Shown here one piece after another: positions 51,674 through 60,326 of a DNA stretch of 62,347 nt. The stretch's first letter is position 1; each line of letters opens with the position of its first letter. The position numbers and the translations under genes are program-made. A model generated the notes under the pieces. That model was not told the DNA's origin. It worked only from the letters and a program-made list of their open reading frames with translations, and made no database searches. The stretch lies in NCBI GenBank assembly GCA_013002175.1, contig JABDKP010000077.1, forward strand, positions 1 to 62,347, written 5' to 3'. The DNA comes from Ilumatobacter sp. Lineage in GTDB: Bacteria > Actinomycetota > Acidimicrobiia > Acidimicrobiales > Ilumatobacteraceae.

Positions 51674-52507
51674 GTGACTCAGCGGGCATCGACGACGGAT
51701 TTCGGTACGACGCGTGACGGGCTGCGGCAGCTGCGTCGCCACTGGGCGGCCGACGACCCGCGGGCGGCGCTGCTGCTCGTGCACGGCATCGGCGAGCACT
51801 CCGGCAGGTACGAACACGTCGGCGAGGCGTTCGCCGAATCAGGCATCGACACGCTCGCCGCGGACGGCCGCGGATTCGGCCGGACTGCCGGACGACCGGG
51901 TCACGTCGACTCGTTCGACGAGTACGTCGACGACGTCGCCGACCTGCTGTCCGAGCGGCGCACACTCGGCGTGCCGGTCATCCTGATGGGGCATTCGCTC
52001 GGCGGGCTGATCGTCACGACCTACCTCGTCGGCGATCATCCCCAACCGGATCTCGCCGTCCTCAGTGCCCCCGCCCTCGCCGCCGAGATCCCCCGCTGGC
52101 AGCGCCTGGCGGTGCCGGTCCTCAGCCGGATCGCACCGCGATTGCACGTCAAGTCCGAGTTCGACGGCAGCGTGCTGTCGCGCGACCCGGCGGTGCAGGA
52201 CGCGTACGACAACGATCCACTGCGCGTCGACGGGTCGACCACGGCGCTCGGCCGTCACGTGATCGATGCGATGAAGTCGACGTCGAGTCGCCTCCACCGG
52301 CTCCGTGTCCCGACGTACGTCTTGCACGGCGCCGATGACGAGCTCGTCCCGCCGTCGGCATCCGAGCCGATCGGCCGGCTCACCGACGTGACCCGTCGCG
52401 TCTGGCCCGGGCTGCGTCACGAGTGCCTCAACGAACCCGAGCGCGACGAGGTGATCGCGGCGATCATCGAGTGGGTCGACGCCCACCTCGCCGAATTGCA
52501 CGGCTGA
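51674..52507 (+). CDS. Monoacylglycerol-lipase-like alpha/beta hydrolase
   Basis: A 277-residue lysophospholipase/monoglyceride lipase. LLVHGIGEHSGRYEHVGEAF is the family oxyanion block, MGHSLGG holds the nucleophile Ser, LHGADDELVPP the catalytic Asp and LRHECLNEPERDEV the His. It should release fatty acids from monoacylglycerols. GTG start, probably leaderless. It stands alone between the DUF11 protein and the F420 enzyme. Confidence 0.88.
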   Translation: MTQRASTTDFGTTRDGLRQLRRHWAADDPRAALLLVHGIGEHSGRYEHVGEAFAESGIDTLAADGRGFGRTAGRPGHVDSFDEYVDDVADLLSERRTLGVPVILMGHSLGGLIVTTYLVGDHPQPDLAVLSAPALAAEIPRWQRLAVPVLSRIAPRLHVKSEFDGSVLSRDPAVQDAYDNDPLRVDGSTTALGRHVIDAMKSTSSRLHRLRVPTYVLHGADDELVPPSASEPIGRLTDVTRRVWPGLRHECLNEPERDEVIAAIIEWVDAHLAELHG

Positions 52508-52547
52508 TCGTCGGCCTCCGACGCGGCAGGGCGTCGACACCACGGGC

Positions 52548-52553
52548 TACGTT
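52548..52553 (+). promoter_or_regulatory. -10 element TACGTT of the first F420 enzyme gene
   Basis: TACGTT ends 6 bases before the ATG at 52560, so the mRNA probably begins at the start codon. Confidence 0.55.
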
Positions 52554-52559
52554 CGCCGC

Positions 52560-53417
52560 ATGGACATCGGCATCACGATCTTCCCCACCGACCAGACGAT
52601 CAACCCGATCGAGCTCGCCCGGGAAGCCGAGGCCCACGGCTTCGAGTCGCTGTGGTTCCCCGAGCACTCCCACATCCCGACTCGGCGCACCACCCCGTGG
52701 GGCGGGCGGGAGGGCGCACCTCCGCTTCCGGAGTTCTACTGGCGCACGCACGACCCGTTCGTCGCGCTCGGCGCGTGCGCAGCGGCGACCGACACGATCA
52801 AGCTCGCCACCGGGATCTGCCTCGTCGCCCAGCGCGACCCGATCCACACCGCGAAGGAGGTCGCCAGCGTCGACGTCCTCTCGGACGGCCGGATGCTGTT
52901 CGGCATCGGCTACGGCTGGAACAGGGAAGAGATGGCCCAGCATGGCACCGACTACCTCCAGCGCCGCGAGCTGCTGCGCGAGAACGTGCTGGCGATGAAG
53001 GCGCTGTGGACCCAGGACGAGGCGTCGTTCGACGGCGAGCTGGTGCAGATCGAACCGAGCTGGGCGTGGCCGAAGCCGACGCAGGCGGGCGGCCCGCCGG
53101 TCATCCTCGGCGGGGCCGCGGGACCGAAGACTGCCGCCCACATCGCCGAGTTCTGCGACGGCTGGATGCCGATCGGCGGGCGGCACGCGCTGGGCGGCTG
53201 GCAGGCGATCGTGGAGGCGTGCGAGGCGATCGACCGCGACCCGTCGACGATCGAGCTGGGGGTGTTCGGGGCGAAGGCCGACGAGCAGAAGCTGACCGAG
53301 CTCGCCGAGGCCGGGATGAGCCGTGCGGTCTTCATCATGCCGCAGGGTCCTCGCGACGAGGTGCTCGCCGAGATCGAGCGCGTCGCCCCGCTGATCGACG
53401 CGATGCGCACCGCCTGA
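52560..53417 (+). CDS. F420-dependent luciferase-like oxidoreductase
   Basis: A 285-residue TIM-barrel flavin/F420 enzyme of the LLM class. [40 protein letters not shown] is the standard start; [39 protein letters not shown] is the F420 phosphate region, and [14 protein letters not shown] follows. It lacks the long inserts of bacterial luciferase, which fits F420 use. The substrate is unknown. A haloalkane dehalogenase and a second LLM enzyme follow. Confidence 0.88.
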   Translation: MDIGITIFPTDQTINPIELAREAEAHGFESLWFPEHSHIPTRRTTPWGGREGAPPLPEFYWRTHDPFVALGACAAATDTIKLATGICLVAQRDPIHTAKEVASVDVLSDGRMLFGIGYGWNREEMAQHGTDYLQRRELLRENVLAMKALWTQDEASFDGELVQIEPSWAWPKPTQAGGPPVILGGAAGPKTAAHIAEFCDGWMPIGGRHALGGWQAIVEACEAIDRDPSTIELGVFGAKADEQKLTELAEAGMSRAVFIMPQGPRDEVLAEIERVAPLIDAMRTA

Positions 53418-53467
53418 CCGCACGCCTCGCTGGGCCGAACGACGACGCGACATGCAAGCCTGGGGCG

Positions 53468-54388
53468 ATGAGCTCCAGCGAGTCCCCGTTCGACACCGCA
53501 CCCTTGCCGAAGCAGACGGCGGCCGTCACCGTCGACGGCACGACGAAGTCCATGGCGTACTTCGACTCCGGTCCGGTCGACGCGAGCAGCAGGACATTCG
53601 TGTTCCTCCACGGCAACCCGACGTCGTCGTACCTCTGGCGCAACATCATCCCGCGTGTCGCCGACCTCGGCCGGTGTGTGGCGCCGGACCTGATCGGCCA
53701 GGGCGACTCGGACAAGCTGGACAATTCCGGCCCCGGCTCGTACCGGTTCGTCGAGCATCGCGCCTGGCTCGACGCGCTGCTCGACCAGCTCGATCTCGGC
53801 GACCAGATCGTGTTCGTGATCCACGACTGGGGTTCGGCACTGGGCTTCGACTGGACCGTTCGTCATCCAGACCGCGTGGCAGGTGTTGCCTACATGGAGG
53901 CGATCGTGCGACCGGTGGCGTCGTGGGACGACTGGCCGCCGAACGCGCGCGGCATCTTCCAGGGCTTCCGCTCGGATGCCGGCGAGGAGATGGTGATCGA
54001 GAAGAACCTCTTCGTCGAGGCAGTGCTGCCCAACGCGATCCTGCGCGGGCTGACGGCCGACGAACACGCCGAGTACCGCCGGCCGTTCGCCGAGCCCGGC
54101 GAGGGCCGGCGACCGACGCTGACGTGGCCGCGGGAGATCCCGATCGAGGGGGAACCGGCCGACGTCACCGCGATCGTCGGGGCGTATGCAGACGCCATGG
54201 CCGCGTCCGACATCCCGAAGTTGTTCGTCGACGCCGACCCCGGAGCCATCCTGATCGGCGCGCAGCGCGAGTTCTGCCGCAACTGGCCGAACCAGACCGA
54301 GGTCCGTGTCGCCGGCAACCACTTCGTCCAGGAGGACAGCCCGCACGAGATCGGCGATGCGATCGCGGCGTGGGTCAGCTCACTGTGA
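53468..54388 (+). CDS. Haloalkane dehalogenase
   Basis: A 306-residue alpha/beta hydrolase that hydrolyses carbon-halogen bonds. The nucleophile is Asp120 in [11 protein letters not shown], with Trp121 and Asn50 ([10 protein letters not shown]) as the halide-stabilising pair of the HLD-II (DhaA/LinB) group. The base is His285 in [10 protein letters not shown] and the acid is Glu in [15 protein letters not shown] lies 6 bases before the ATG. Native substrates of marine and soil homologues are mostly unknown. It overlaps the convergent F420 enzyme by 9 bases. Confidence 0.93.
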   Translation: MSSSESPFDTAPLPKQTAAVTVDGTTKSMAYFDSGPVDASSRTFVFLHGNPTSSYLWRNIIPRVADLGRCVAPDLIGQGDSDKLDNSGPGSYRFVEHRAWLDALLDQLDLGDQIVFVIHDWGSALGFDWTVRHPDRVAGVAYMEAIVRPVASWDDWPPNARGIFQGFRSDAGEEMVIEKNLFVEAVLPNAILRGLTADEHAEYRRPFAEPGEGRRPTLTWPREIPIEGEPADVTAIVGAYADAMAASDIPKLFVDADPGAILIGAQREFCRNWPNQTEVRVAGNHFVQEDSPHEIGDAIAAWVSSL

Positions 54389-55285
54389 CTGCAGCAGTTC
54401 GAGGGTGCGGTGCGGCCCAGAGCGATCGGGGATCACGGCGGCGGTGAAGTCGGTGGCACCGGCCGCCCGGACCCGGTCGATGCCGGCGATGACGGTCGCC
54501 TCGTCGCCGATCAGGCTGATGTCCTCGACGCCGTGCACGCCCTCGATGTCGAGCATCGCCCGGTACGACGGCAGCGTCGCATAGCCGGCCAGGATCGAGC
54601 CGACGAACTCCCGCGTCGGCTCGGGATCGTCGGTGACGCAGACCGGCAGGCTGCACACGATGCGCGGCGCCGCGCGCCCGGCGGCGTCGGCTGCCGCGGT
54701 GATCGTCGGGACGATCTGCTGTTCGAGCGTCTTCGGCCCGACACCCCACAGGATCGTCCCATCGGTGCGCCGCCCGGCGATCTTCAGCATCTGCTCGCCG
54801 AGCGCCGCCAGCATCACCTGCGGTGGGCGTTCGTGGGCGATCGCCGCACCTTCCAACTCGAGCGACCAGATCTCGCCGCGGTGGCTGGCGTGACCGGTCG
54901 CCAGCAGCGATTCGAGGATCGCGAGGTACTCGGACATGTGCTTGACCGGCCGCTCCCACGTCATCCCCCAGCGGTCCTCGACCGACGGCTGGTGGGCGAG
55001 CCCGATCCCGAGGACGATCCTCCCGTGTGACGCCGCCTGGGCGGTCAGTGCACCCGCCGCCATCACCTCGGGATGACGGGTCCAGGTGGGCACGACTGCG
55101 GTGCCGAGCTCGATCGCCGACGTCGTCCGGCCGGCGATGCCGAGGATCGACAGCGAATCGGCGAGTGCCGTCTGGGCCAGCCAGTAGCTGGCGTAGCCGG
55201 CGCGCTCGCTGGTCTCGATGTCCGCGACGATCTGGTCGAGGTCTGGCCGTGCGAGCAATCCGGAACCGTTGATGCCGATCTTCAT
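54380..55285 (-). CDS. Second F420-dependent luciferase-like oxidoreductase
   Basis: A 301-residue LLM-class enzyme, distinct in sequence from the one at 52560. It starts [39 protein letters not shown] and has [37 protein letters not shown] and [18 protein letters not shown]. It belongs to the mycobacterial-type F420 oxidoreductases. TAGTTT (55297-55292, minus strand) ends 6 bases before the ATG. Confidence 0.88.
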   Translation of the reverse strand: MKIGINGSGLLARPDLDQIVADIETSERAGYASYWLAQTALADSLSILGIAGRTTSAIELGTAVVPTWTRHPEVMAAGALTAQAASHGRIVLGIGLAHQPSVEDRWGMTWERPVKHMSEYLAILESLLATGHASHRGEIWSLELEGAAIAHERPPQVMLAALGEQMLKIAGRRTDGTILWGVGPKTLEQQIVPTITAAADAAGRAAPRIVCSLPVCVTDDPEPTREFVGSILAGYATLPSYRAMLDIEGVHGVEDISLIGDEATVIAGIDRVRAAGATDFTAAVIPDRSGPHRTLELLQSQ

Positions 55286-55291
55286 GACCAG

Positions 55292-55297
55292 AAACTA
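55292..55297 (-). promoter_or_regulatory. -10 element TAGTTT of the second F420 enzyme gene
   Basis: TAGTTT on the minus strand ends 6 bases before ATG 55285. Confidence 0.5.
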
Positions 55298-55330
55298 GTG
55301 GTGCCCGCGCCGACCGGCGAGACTGGAGCC

Positions 55331-55741
55331 ATGGCTCGCGCGACGAACGGGAGTTGCCTCTGTGGCGGCGTGCGCTACCGCGTCGACGGTCCGCTCCGCG
55401 ACGTCCTGCAATGTCACTGCCATCGGTGTCAGAAGGTCACCGGCAACTTCATGGCCGCCTCCGGCGCACCGCTCGCTGCGATCACGTTCGACGCCGAGTC
55501 CACGCTGACGTGGTACTCGCCCGCCGACGACCCGAACGTCGCCTACGGGTTCTGCGCCCGCTGTGGTTCGTCGCTGTTCTGGCGGCTGGTCGACCAGGGC
55601 GACGACGACGTCCACGTCTCGATTTGCGCCGGCACATTCGACGACGCCGAGGGGTTGCGCACGACCGAGATCTGGTTCGCGGAGCAGGCCGCCGCACACA
55701 CCCCGCTCGACCCGACGATCGCCCGCTCGACCGATCGCTGA
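55331..55741 (+). CDS. GFA-family zinc protein
   Basis: A 136-residue member of the glutathione-dependent formaldehyde-activating (GFA/CENP-V) family. Zinc sites are CLCGGVRY, CHCHRCQK and FCARCGSSLFW. These proteins bind small thiols or aldehydes; activity is rarely shown. GAGACT ends 6 bases before the ATG. The SMP-30 gene follows after 26 bases. Confidence 0.85.
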   Translation: MARATNGSCLCGGVRYRVDGPLRDVLQCHCHRCQKVTGNFMAASGAPLAAITFDAESTLTWYSPADDPNVAYGFCARCGSSLFWRLVDQGDDDVHVSICAGTFDDAEGLRTTEIWFAEQAAAHTPLDPTIARSTDR

Positions 55742-55767
55742 CGATCCGTGATGGTTACGGTGCACCG

Positions 55768-56619
55768 ATGGCCTGGAACCTGATCCTCGACGGCATCGAC
55801 TTCGGCGAGGGGCCGCGGTGGCGCGACGGCCGGCTGTGGTTCAGTGACTTCCACCAGCACACGATCTTCTCCGTCGGCGACGACGGTGCCCGCCGCATCG
55901 AGGTCGAGCATCCCGGCGGTCGGCCGTCCGGACTGGGCTGGCTGCCCGACGGTCGGCTGCTGTTCGTCTCGATGCTCGATCGACGCGTGATGCGCGTCGA
56001 GACGGGCGGCGCCGTCGTCGTCCACGCCGACCTGTCCCACGTCGCCACGGGCCACTGCAACGACATGGTCGTCGACGTGGCCGGCAACGCATACGTCGGC
56101 AACTTCGGCTTCGACATGGAGGGCGGCGACGACTTCGCGACGGCGAAGCTCGCGCTGGTCCGCCCGAACGGCGACGTCGAGATCGCGGCCGAGAACCTGC
56201 GCTTCCCGAACGGCTCGGTGATCACCGACGGCGGCGCGACACTGATCGTCGGCGAGACGTTCGGCGGGCAGTTCACCGCGTACGACATCGCGGACGACGC
56301 GACGCTGTCGAACGCCCGGGTGTGGGCCGCCGTGCCGGGCACCGCGCCCGACGGCTGCACGATCGACGCCGAGGGCGCGATCTGGTTCGCGGACGCGATC
56401 GGCAAACAGGTGGTGCGGGTGCGCGCCGGCGGCGAGGTCACCGACACGCTCGCGACCGACGACAACGCCTACGCCTGTGCACTCGGTGGCAGTGACGGCA
56501 CCCGGTTGTTCGTGCTCACCTGCGAGGACGCGAACCCCGACGTGTCCGCAGGCACGGCGACCGGCCGGCTGGTCGCGACGACCGTCGACGTGCCGCGCAA
56601 CGCCACCGCCCTGCCGTAG
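55768..56619 (+). CDS. SMP-30/gluconolactonase-family lactonase
   Basis: A 283-residue six-bladed beta-propeller. DFGEGPRWRDGRLWFSDF holds the metal-binding Glu, GHCNDMVVDVAGNAYVGNFGF the Asn, and GTAPDGCTIDAEGAIWFADA the Asp. It should hydrolyse sugar lactones or similar esters with a divalent metal. TACGGT (55756-55761) ends 6 bases before the ATG. Confidence 0.88.
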   Translation: MAWNLILDGIDFGEGPRWRDGRLWFSDFHQHTIFSVGDDGARRIEVEHPGGRPSGLGWLPDGRLLFVSMLDRRVMRVETGGAVVVHADLSHVATGHCNDMVVDVAGNAYVGNFGFDMEGGDDFATAKLALVRPNGDVEIAAENLRFPNGSVITDGGATLIVGETFGGQFTAYDIADDATLSNARVWAAVPGTAPDGCTIDAEGAIWFADAIGKQVVRVRAGGEVTDTLATDDNAYACALGGSDGTRLFVLTCEDANPDVSAGTATGRLVATTVDVPRNATALP

Positions 56620-56649
56620 CTCTGACCCGGCGCCGACGCGGCCGCCGCG

Positions 56650-57174
56650 CTACAGGACGGTCATCCCGTACATCTCGCCGAGCGGGTCGTTGATCAGCTC
56701 GAGGCGCTCGCCGTCCGGGCCGGCGAAATAGATCGACGACCCGCCGACGACGAACGTCTCCACGCCCGCCGCGACGAGCTTGCCCCGCAGCCGCTCCCAG
56801 TTGTCCGGCGGCACCGAGATCGCGAGATGGTGGTGGCCGCCGAGCACCTCCGCGTACTCGCCGAGACCGAGGCCGGGGAAGTCGAAGAACGCCAGCGCAT
56901 TGCCGTTGCCGATGTCGAAGAAGAAGTGCGTCGAGCCCTCGTAGTCGCGGTTCTGGAACAGCTCGGTCAACGGGAACTCGAGCAGCCCCTGGTAGAAGTC
57001 GATCGTCTGCTCGACGTCACTGCAGATCAGCGCCTGGTGGTGCACGCCGCGGGCGCTCGACGGCGAACGCTCATCGGCCGGCCGCAGGTGTTTCGCCCGC
57101 AATGCCGCCCATTCGTCGTCGCGGTCGGGATGGTCGCCGTCGTGTTCCGATCCGAAGTGCGGTGCTGTCGTCAC
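56650..57174 (-). CDS. VOC-family (glyoxalase/dioxygenase fold) protein
   Basis: A 174-residue protein of the vicinal oxygen chelate superfamily. VHHQALICSDVEQTIDFYQGLLEFPL, LGGHHHLAISV and GERLELINDP supply likely metal ligands His, His and Glu. Its substrate is not predictable. GTG 57174 is chosen because CAGACT ends 6 bases before it, as at mftF; a longer open frame upstream is not homologous. Confidence 0.82.
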   Translation of the reverse strand: MTTAPHFGSEHDGDHPDRDDEWAALRAKHLRPADERSPSSARGVHHQALICSDVEQTIDFYQGLLEFPLTELFQNRDYEGSTHFFFDIGNGNALAFFDFPGLGLGEYAEVLGGHHHLAISVPPDNWERLRGKLVAAGVETFVVGGSSIYFAGPDGERLELINDPLGEMYGMTVL

Positions 57175-57279
57175 CGCTCCAGTCTGGAACGTCGGCGCCC
57201 CGCCGTCCAGCCGTCGCTCCCGACTCTGCGCGCGGGCCGACGCACGGCCACACTGTTCACAACGCTGCTGGAGGCCTCC

Positions 57280-58209
57280 ATGACGACCATCGACCGCACC
57301 GACGCCGAGCGGATCACGATCACGCCGCAGTCCCCGACGATCGGCGCCGAACTCGGCGGGATCGACCTCCGAACCGAACTCAGCGACGATGCGATCGGCG
57401 TCGTCCGCCAGGCACTGCTCGACTGGCAGGTGCTGTTCTTCCGCGACCAGCACATCACCACCGAGCAGCACCTTGCGTTCGCTCGGCGGTTCGGCGACCT
57501 CGAAGTGCACCCGTTCGCACCCGAGAAGCCGGGCTGCCCCGAGGTGCTGGCGATCACCCACGACGAGGCATCGCACGGCTACGAGAACCTGTGGCATTCC
57601 GACGTCACGTGGCGGCTCGAACCGTCACTCGGTTCGGTGCTGCGACTGGTCGAGTGCCCCGATCTGGGTGGGGACACCTTGTTCGCCGACATGTACGCGG
57701 CCTACGAGGGCCTCCCGCAGCGGATCAAGGCCGAGGTCGAAGGCCGCGTCGCCCGTCACGACTTCGCCGGTTTCCGCAAGCGGATGATCGGTCGCGGTGC
57801 GACGCCGGAACAGATCGAGGAGTTCAATGCCACGTACCCCAACCCCGAGCACCCCGTCATCCGCACGCATCCCGAGACCGGCCGCAAGGCGATCTACGTG
57901 AACCAGGCGTTCACCCAGGAGATCGTGGGGATGGATGCCGACGAAAGCGCGGAGCTGCTGGACGTGCTGTACCGGCAGGCGAGCTACCCCGAGTATCAGG
58001 TGCGGTTCACGTGGCGCCCCGACTCGATCGCGTTCTGGGACAACCGGGCCTGCCAGCACTACGCGGTCTCGGACTACTACCCGCAAGTGCGTCGCGCCGA
58101 ACGGGTGACGATCATCGGCGATGCGCCGTACTACGACCCCGCGCAGGCTCCGGCGGAACTGCCCGAGCGTCCCTTCCGCGGCGTCATCAAGCGCTGGTCG
58201 GACAGCTGA
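57280..58209 (+). CDS. TauD/TfdA-family 2-oxoglutarate dioxygenase
   Basis: A 309-residue iron dioxygenase. The metal triad is His106 and Asp108 (LWHSDVTW) and His260 (CQHYAVSDYY), with Arg275 binding 2-oxoglutarate. GGDTLFADMYAAYEGLP is a family block. Relatives release sulfite from taurine or cleave phenoxy-acid herbicides; the substrate here is unknown. It uses a normal ribosome binding site (GGAGG) 5 bases before the ATG. Confidence 0.92.
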   Translation: MTTIDRTDAERITITPQSPTIGAELGGIDLRTELSDDAIGVVRQALLDWQVLFFRDQHITTEQHLAFARRFGDLEVHPFAPEKPGCPEVLAITHDEASHGYENLWHSDVTWRLEPSLGSVLRLVECPDLGGDTLFADMYAAYEGLPQRIKAEVEGRVARHDFAGFRKRMIGRGATPEQIEEFNATYPNPEHPVIRTHPETGRKAIYVNQAFTQEIVGMDADESAELLDVLYRQASYPEYQVRFTWRPDSIAFWDNRACQHYAVSDYYPQVRRAERVTIIGDAPYYDPAQAPAELPERPFRGVIKRWSDS

Positions 58210-58225
58210 CGCCGCCGACCGACGG

Positions 58226-59029
58226 TCAGTACGGGGCGTTCGGCGGCGGCTCGTCGCCGATCACATCGCTGACGGTCGCCAGGTCGGCGCGCAGCGCCGC
58301 GGTCATCGCGATCAGATCGGTCGACACCGTGATCATCCGGAAGCCCATCTCCGCTCGCGACGGCGTCAGCGCGGCCGACGAGTGGATGCCGGGCACGACC
58401 CCGGCGCGAGTGCAGCCGGCGACGATCGTCGTGAGTGCCTCGACGAATGCCGGGGCATCGTCGTTGTTGCCCGGCGGCAGCCCGAGCGTCAACGACAGGT
58501 CCGCCGGCCCGACATAGATCGCATCGATGCCGTCGACGGCGAGGATGTCGTCGAGCTGCGCCACCGCCTGCGTGGTCTCGATCATCGGGATCACGGTCAC
58601 GTTGTCCGGCGCCCAATCGACGTACGCGCCGTCGACGCGCTGTGCGGCGACCGCCGGCCCGTAGCTGCGCGCCCCTGCGGGCGCGTAGCGGCACGCACGC
58701 ACGGCGGCTTCCGCCTCCGCCACGCTGTTGACCATCGGGACGATGACGCCGTGGGCGCCCGCGTCGAGCGCCTTGCCGATGACGCCCGGCTCGTTCCACG
58801 GCACCCGCACGATCGGCCGCGAGCCCCCGAGCAGGATCGCTTGAATCATCGGCACCGTGTCCGAGTCGTCGATCGCACCGTGCTGGGTGTCGATGCACAC
58901 GTAGTCGAACCCGGTGCGCGCCGCCGCTTCCGCGGTCACCGGGCTCGGCACGGACAGCCACACGCCCAGCGCCGAGCCGCCGTCGGCCCACAGCTGCCGG
59001 AGGCCCGGTCGGTCGCCCACGTCACCCAC
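58226..59029 (-). CDS. HpcH/HpaI-family class II aldolase
   Basis: A 267-residue metal-dependent aldolase or lyase. GFDYVCIDTQHGAIDDSD has the catalytic His, PIVRVPWNEP the Arg, VIPMIETTQAV the metal-binding Glu and YVGPADLSLTLG the Asp. It would cleave 2-keto-3-deoxy acids to pyruvate and an aldehyde. The start is one of two in-frame GTG codons (59029 or 59020). It overlaps the upstream Dabb gene by 8 bases and is probably co-translated with it. Confidence 0.88.
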   Translation of the reverse strand: MGDVGDRPGLRQLWADGGSALGVWLSVPSPVTAEAAARTGFDYVCIDTQHGAIDDSDTVPMIQAILLGGSRPIVRVPWNEPGVIGKALDAGAHGVIVPMVNSVAEAEAAVRACRYAPAGARSYGPAVAAQRVDGAYVDWAPDNVTVIPMIETTQAVAQLDDILAVDGIDAIYVGPADLSLTLGLPPGNNDDAPAFVEALTTIVAGCTRAGVVPGIHSSAALTPSRAEMGFRMITVSTDLIAMTAALRADLATVSDVIGDEPPPNAPY

Positions 59030-59324
59030 CGTCGACGTGGTGCTGGACGGCGAGCCGCAGGCTGGTGTGACCCGCGATGAACTGCTGCACGAGCGCCACG
59101 TGGTCGGGATGGTCGCGGTACACGGCGAACCCGTCGGCGTCATCGAAGTCCGCGACGACCACGTAGTCGGCGTTCGCCGGCGACAGCTCCGCGTCGCGAC
59201 CATGGACGTACGACCGGATCGTGTCGACCTTGTCCGGCATCGTGCTGAGCGCTGCGCTCGCGGCAGCGATGTGGGCGTCGTCGACGCCGTCGGCCCACTG
59301 GAACATCACGACGTGGCGGAACAT
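59022..59324 (-). CDS. Dabb (stress-responsive A/B barrel) protein
   Basis: A 100-residue dimeric alpha/beta-barrel protein. It begins MFRHVVMFQWADGVD and has ADYVVVADFDDADGFAVYRDHPDHVALVQQF, both typical of the Dabb family. Some members are cyclases or degrade aromatic compounds. It precedes the aldolase gene and may act in the same pathway. CATGAT and GGGGAG lie just upstream of the ATG. Confidence 0.88.
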   Translation of the reverse strand: MFRHVVMFQWADGVDDAHIAAASAALSTMPDKVDTIRSYVHGRDAELSPANADYVVVADFDDADGFAVYRDHPDHVALVQQFIAGHTSLRLAVQHHVDGG

Positions 59325-59366
59325 CTCCCCATCATGCCCGCTCCCGCCATCGCGGCGGAAGGTGGG

Positions 59367-59807
59367 TCAGCCGTCGAGGTGGGCGAGGAGGCCGTCGAGG
59401 GCGAGGGCATAGCTGTGGCGGCCGAAGCCGCCGACGACACCGAGACAGACCGCACTGAGCATCGACGTGTGGCGGAACTCCTCGCGGGCGTGCACGTTCG
59501 ACAGGTGCGTCTCCACGACCGGGAGTCCGCACGCCGAGATCGCGTCCCGCAGGGCGACGCTGGTGTGGGTGTAGGCGCCCGGGTTGAACACCACGCCGTC
59601 CGCCCACCCGCGCGCCTCCTGCAGCGCATCGACCAGCTCGCCCTCGTGGTTCGACTGGATGTCACGGAGCTCGACGCCCCGCTCGACCGCCCTCGTGCGG
59701 AGGTCGCCGACGATGTCGTCGAGCGTGTCGCTGCCGTAGACGTCGGGCTCACGCGTGCCGAGCAGGTTCAGGTTCGGGCCGTTGAGCACCAGGATCGCAC
59801 GCGCCAT
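59367..59807 (-). CDS. aroQ: Type II 3-dehydroquinate dehydratase
   Basis: A 146-residue dodecameric enzyme of the shikimate pathway. [18 protein letters not shown] includes catalytic Tyr24; [16 protein letters not shown] and [14 protein letters not shown] carry the His and Arg residues. The length and motifs are standard. The ATG follows TAGTGT (59820-59815, minus strand) by 7 bases. It is divergent from the Zur-like gene, and the inverted repeat between them might affect both. Confidence 0.94.
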   Translation of the reverse strand: MARAILVLNGPNLNLLGTREPDVYGSDTLDDIVGDLRTRAVERGVELRDIQSNHEGELVDALQEARGWADGVVFNPGAYTHTSVALRDAISACGLPVVETHLSNVHAREEFRHTSMLSAVCLGVVGGFGRHSYALALDGLLAHLDG

Positions 59808-59833
59808 GTCCACGACACTACGACGGCGGTGAT

Positions 59834-59848
59834 GGAGAGTGGTTCTCA
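59834..59848. promoter_or_regulatory. Zur-box-like inverted repeat upstream of the Fur-family gene
   Basis: GGAGAGTGGTTCTCA matches the perfect repeat at the zinc transporter start (TGAGAAGGATTCTCA) at 11 of 15 positions. It lies about 37-23 bases upstream of the presumed start of the Fur-family mRNA, between the divergent aroQ and fur-like promoters. Autoregulation is inferred. Confidence 0.45.
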
Positions 59849-59857
59849 TTCGTCGGA

Positions 59858-59863
59858 TATCGT
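59858..59863 (+). promoter_or_regulatory. -10 element TATCGT of the Zur-like gene
   Basis: TATCGT ends 7 bases before the GTG at 59871 and supports that codon, rather than the ATG at 59832, as the start. Confidence 0.55.
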
Positions 59864-59870
59864 TTTCGAT

Positions 59871-60314
59871 GTGGTGGCGACGAGCGAACTCGAACGAGCG
59901 ATCCACGATCGTCTCGCCGATCACGAACTGCGTTACACCAGCGGGCGCCGGGCGATCGTCGAAGGGCTGCGTCGGGCGGACGGCCCGATCACGCTTCCGG
60001 AGTTGCTCGAATCATCACCCGACCTCGCGCAGAGTTCCGCGTACCGCAACCTCTCGCTGCTCGAGGATGCCGGCGTCGTCCGCCGGCTCGTCCACGGCAG
60101 CGAGCATGCGCACTTCGAACTCTCGGAATCGCTCACCGAACACCATCACCACCTGATCTGCGAGTCGTGTGGCCTCGTGCGCGACATCACCCTCGACGAC
60201 ACGTTGGAGCGCACGCTCGACCGGTCGTTCGATCAGCTCGCCGCGGTCGAGGGGTTCCGGCCCACGCACCACACCGTCGACGTCTACGGCGTGTGTGGCG
60301 ACTGCGAGTCCTGA
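59871..60314 (+). CDS. Fur-family metal repressor, probably Zur
   Basis: A 147-residue winged-helix regulator. The DNA-binding domain (1-82) has [17 protein letters not shown] and [19 protein letters not shown]. The metal region has [11 protein letters not shown], with His91-94 and Cys97/Cys100, and a second CxxC at Cys142/Cys145, the structural zinc site. Proximity to a divergent zinc-type ABC transporter with a His-rich ATPase suggests Zur rather than Fur. An inverted repeat like the one at the transporter lies upstream, so it likely represses both when zinc is enough. Confidence 0.85.
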   Translation: MVATSELERAIHDRLADHELRYTSGRRAIVEGLRRADGPITLPELLESSPDLAQSSAYRNLSLLEDAGVVRRLVHGSEHAHFELSESLTEHHHHLICESCGLVRDITLDDTLERTLDRSFDQLAAVEGFRPTHHTVDVYGVCGDCES

Positions 60315-60326
60315 GCCGCTGCCCGC

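Noticed and set aside
48996-51965. 989-codon open frame on the minus strand
   Set aside because: Antisense of the DUF11 repeats; its Ser/Thr/Val repeats merely mirror the repeated sense sequence.
59832-60314. ATG 59832 as start of the Fur-family gene
   Set aside because: It would put the inverted repeat and the TATCGT -10 element inside the gene; GTG 59871 fits both the family start and the -10 spacing.
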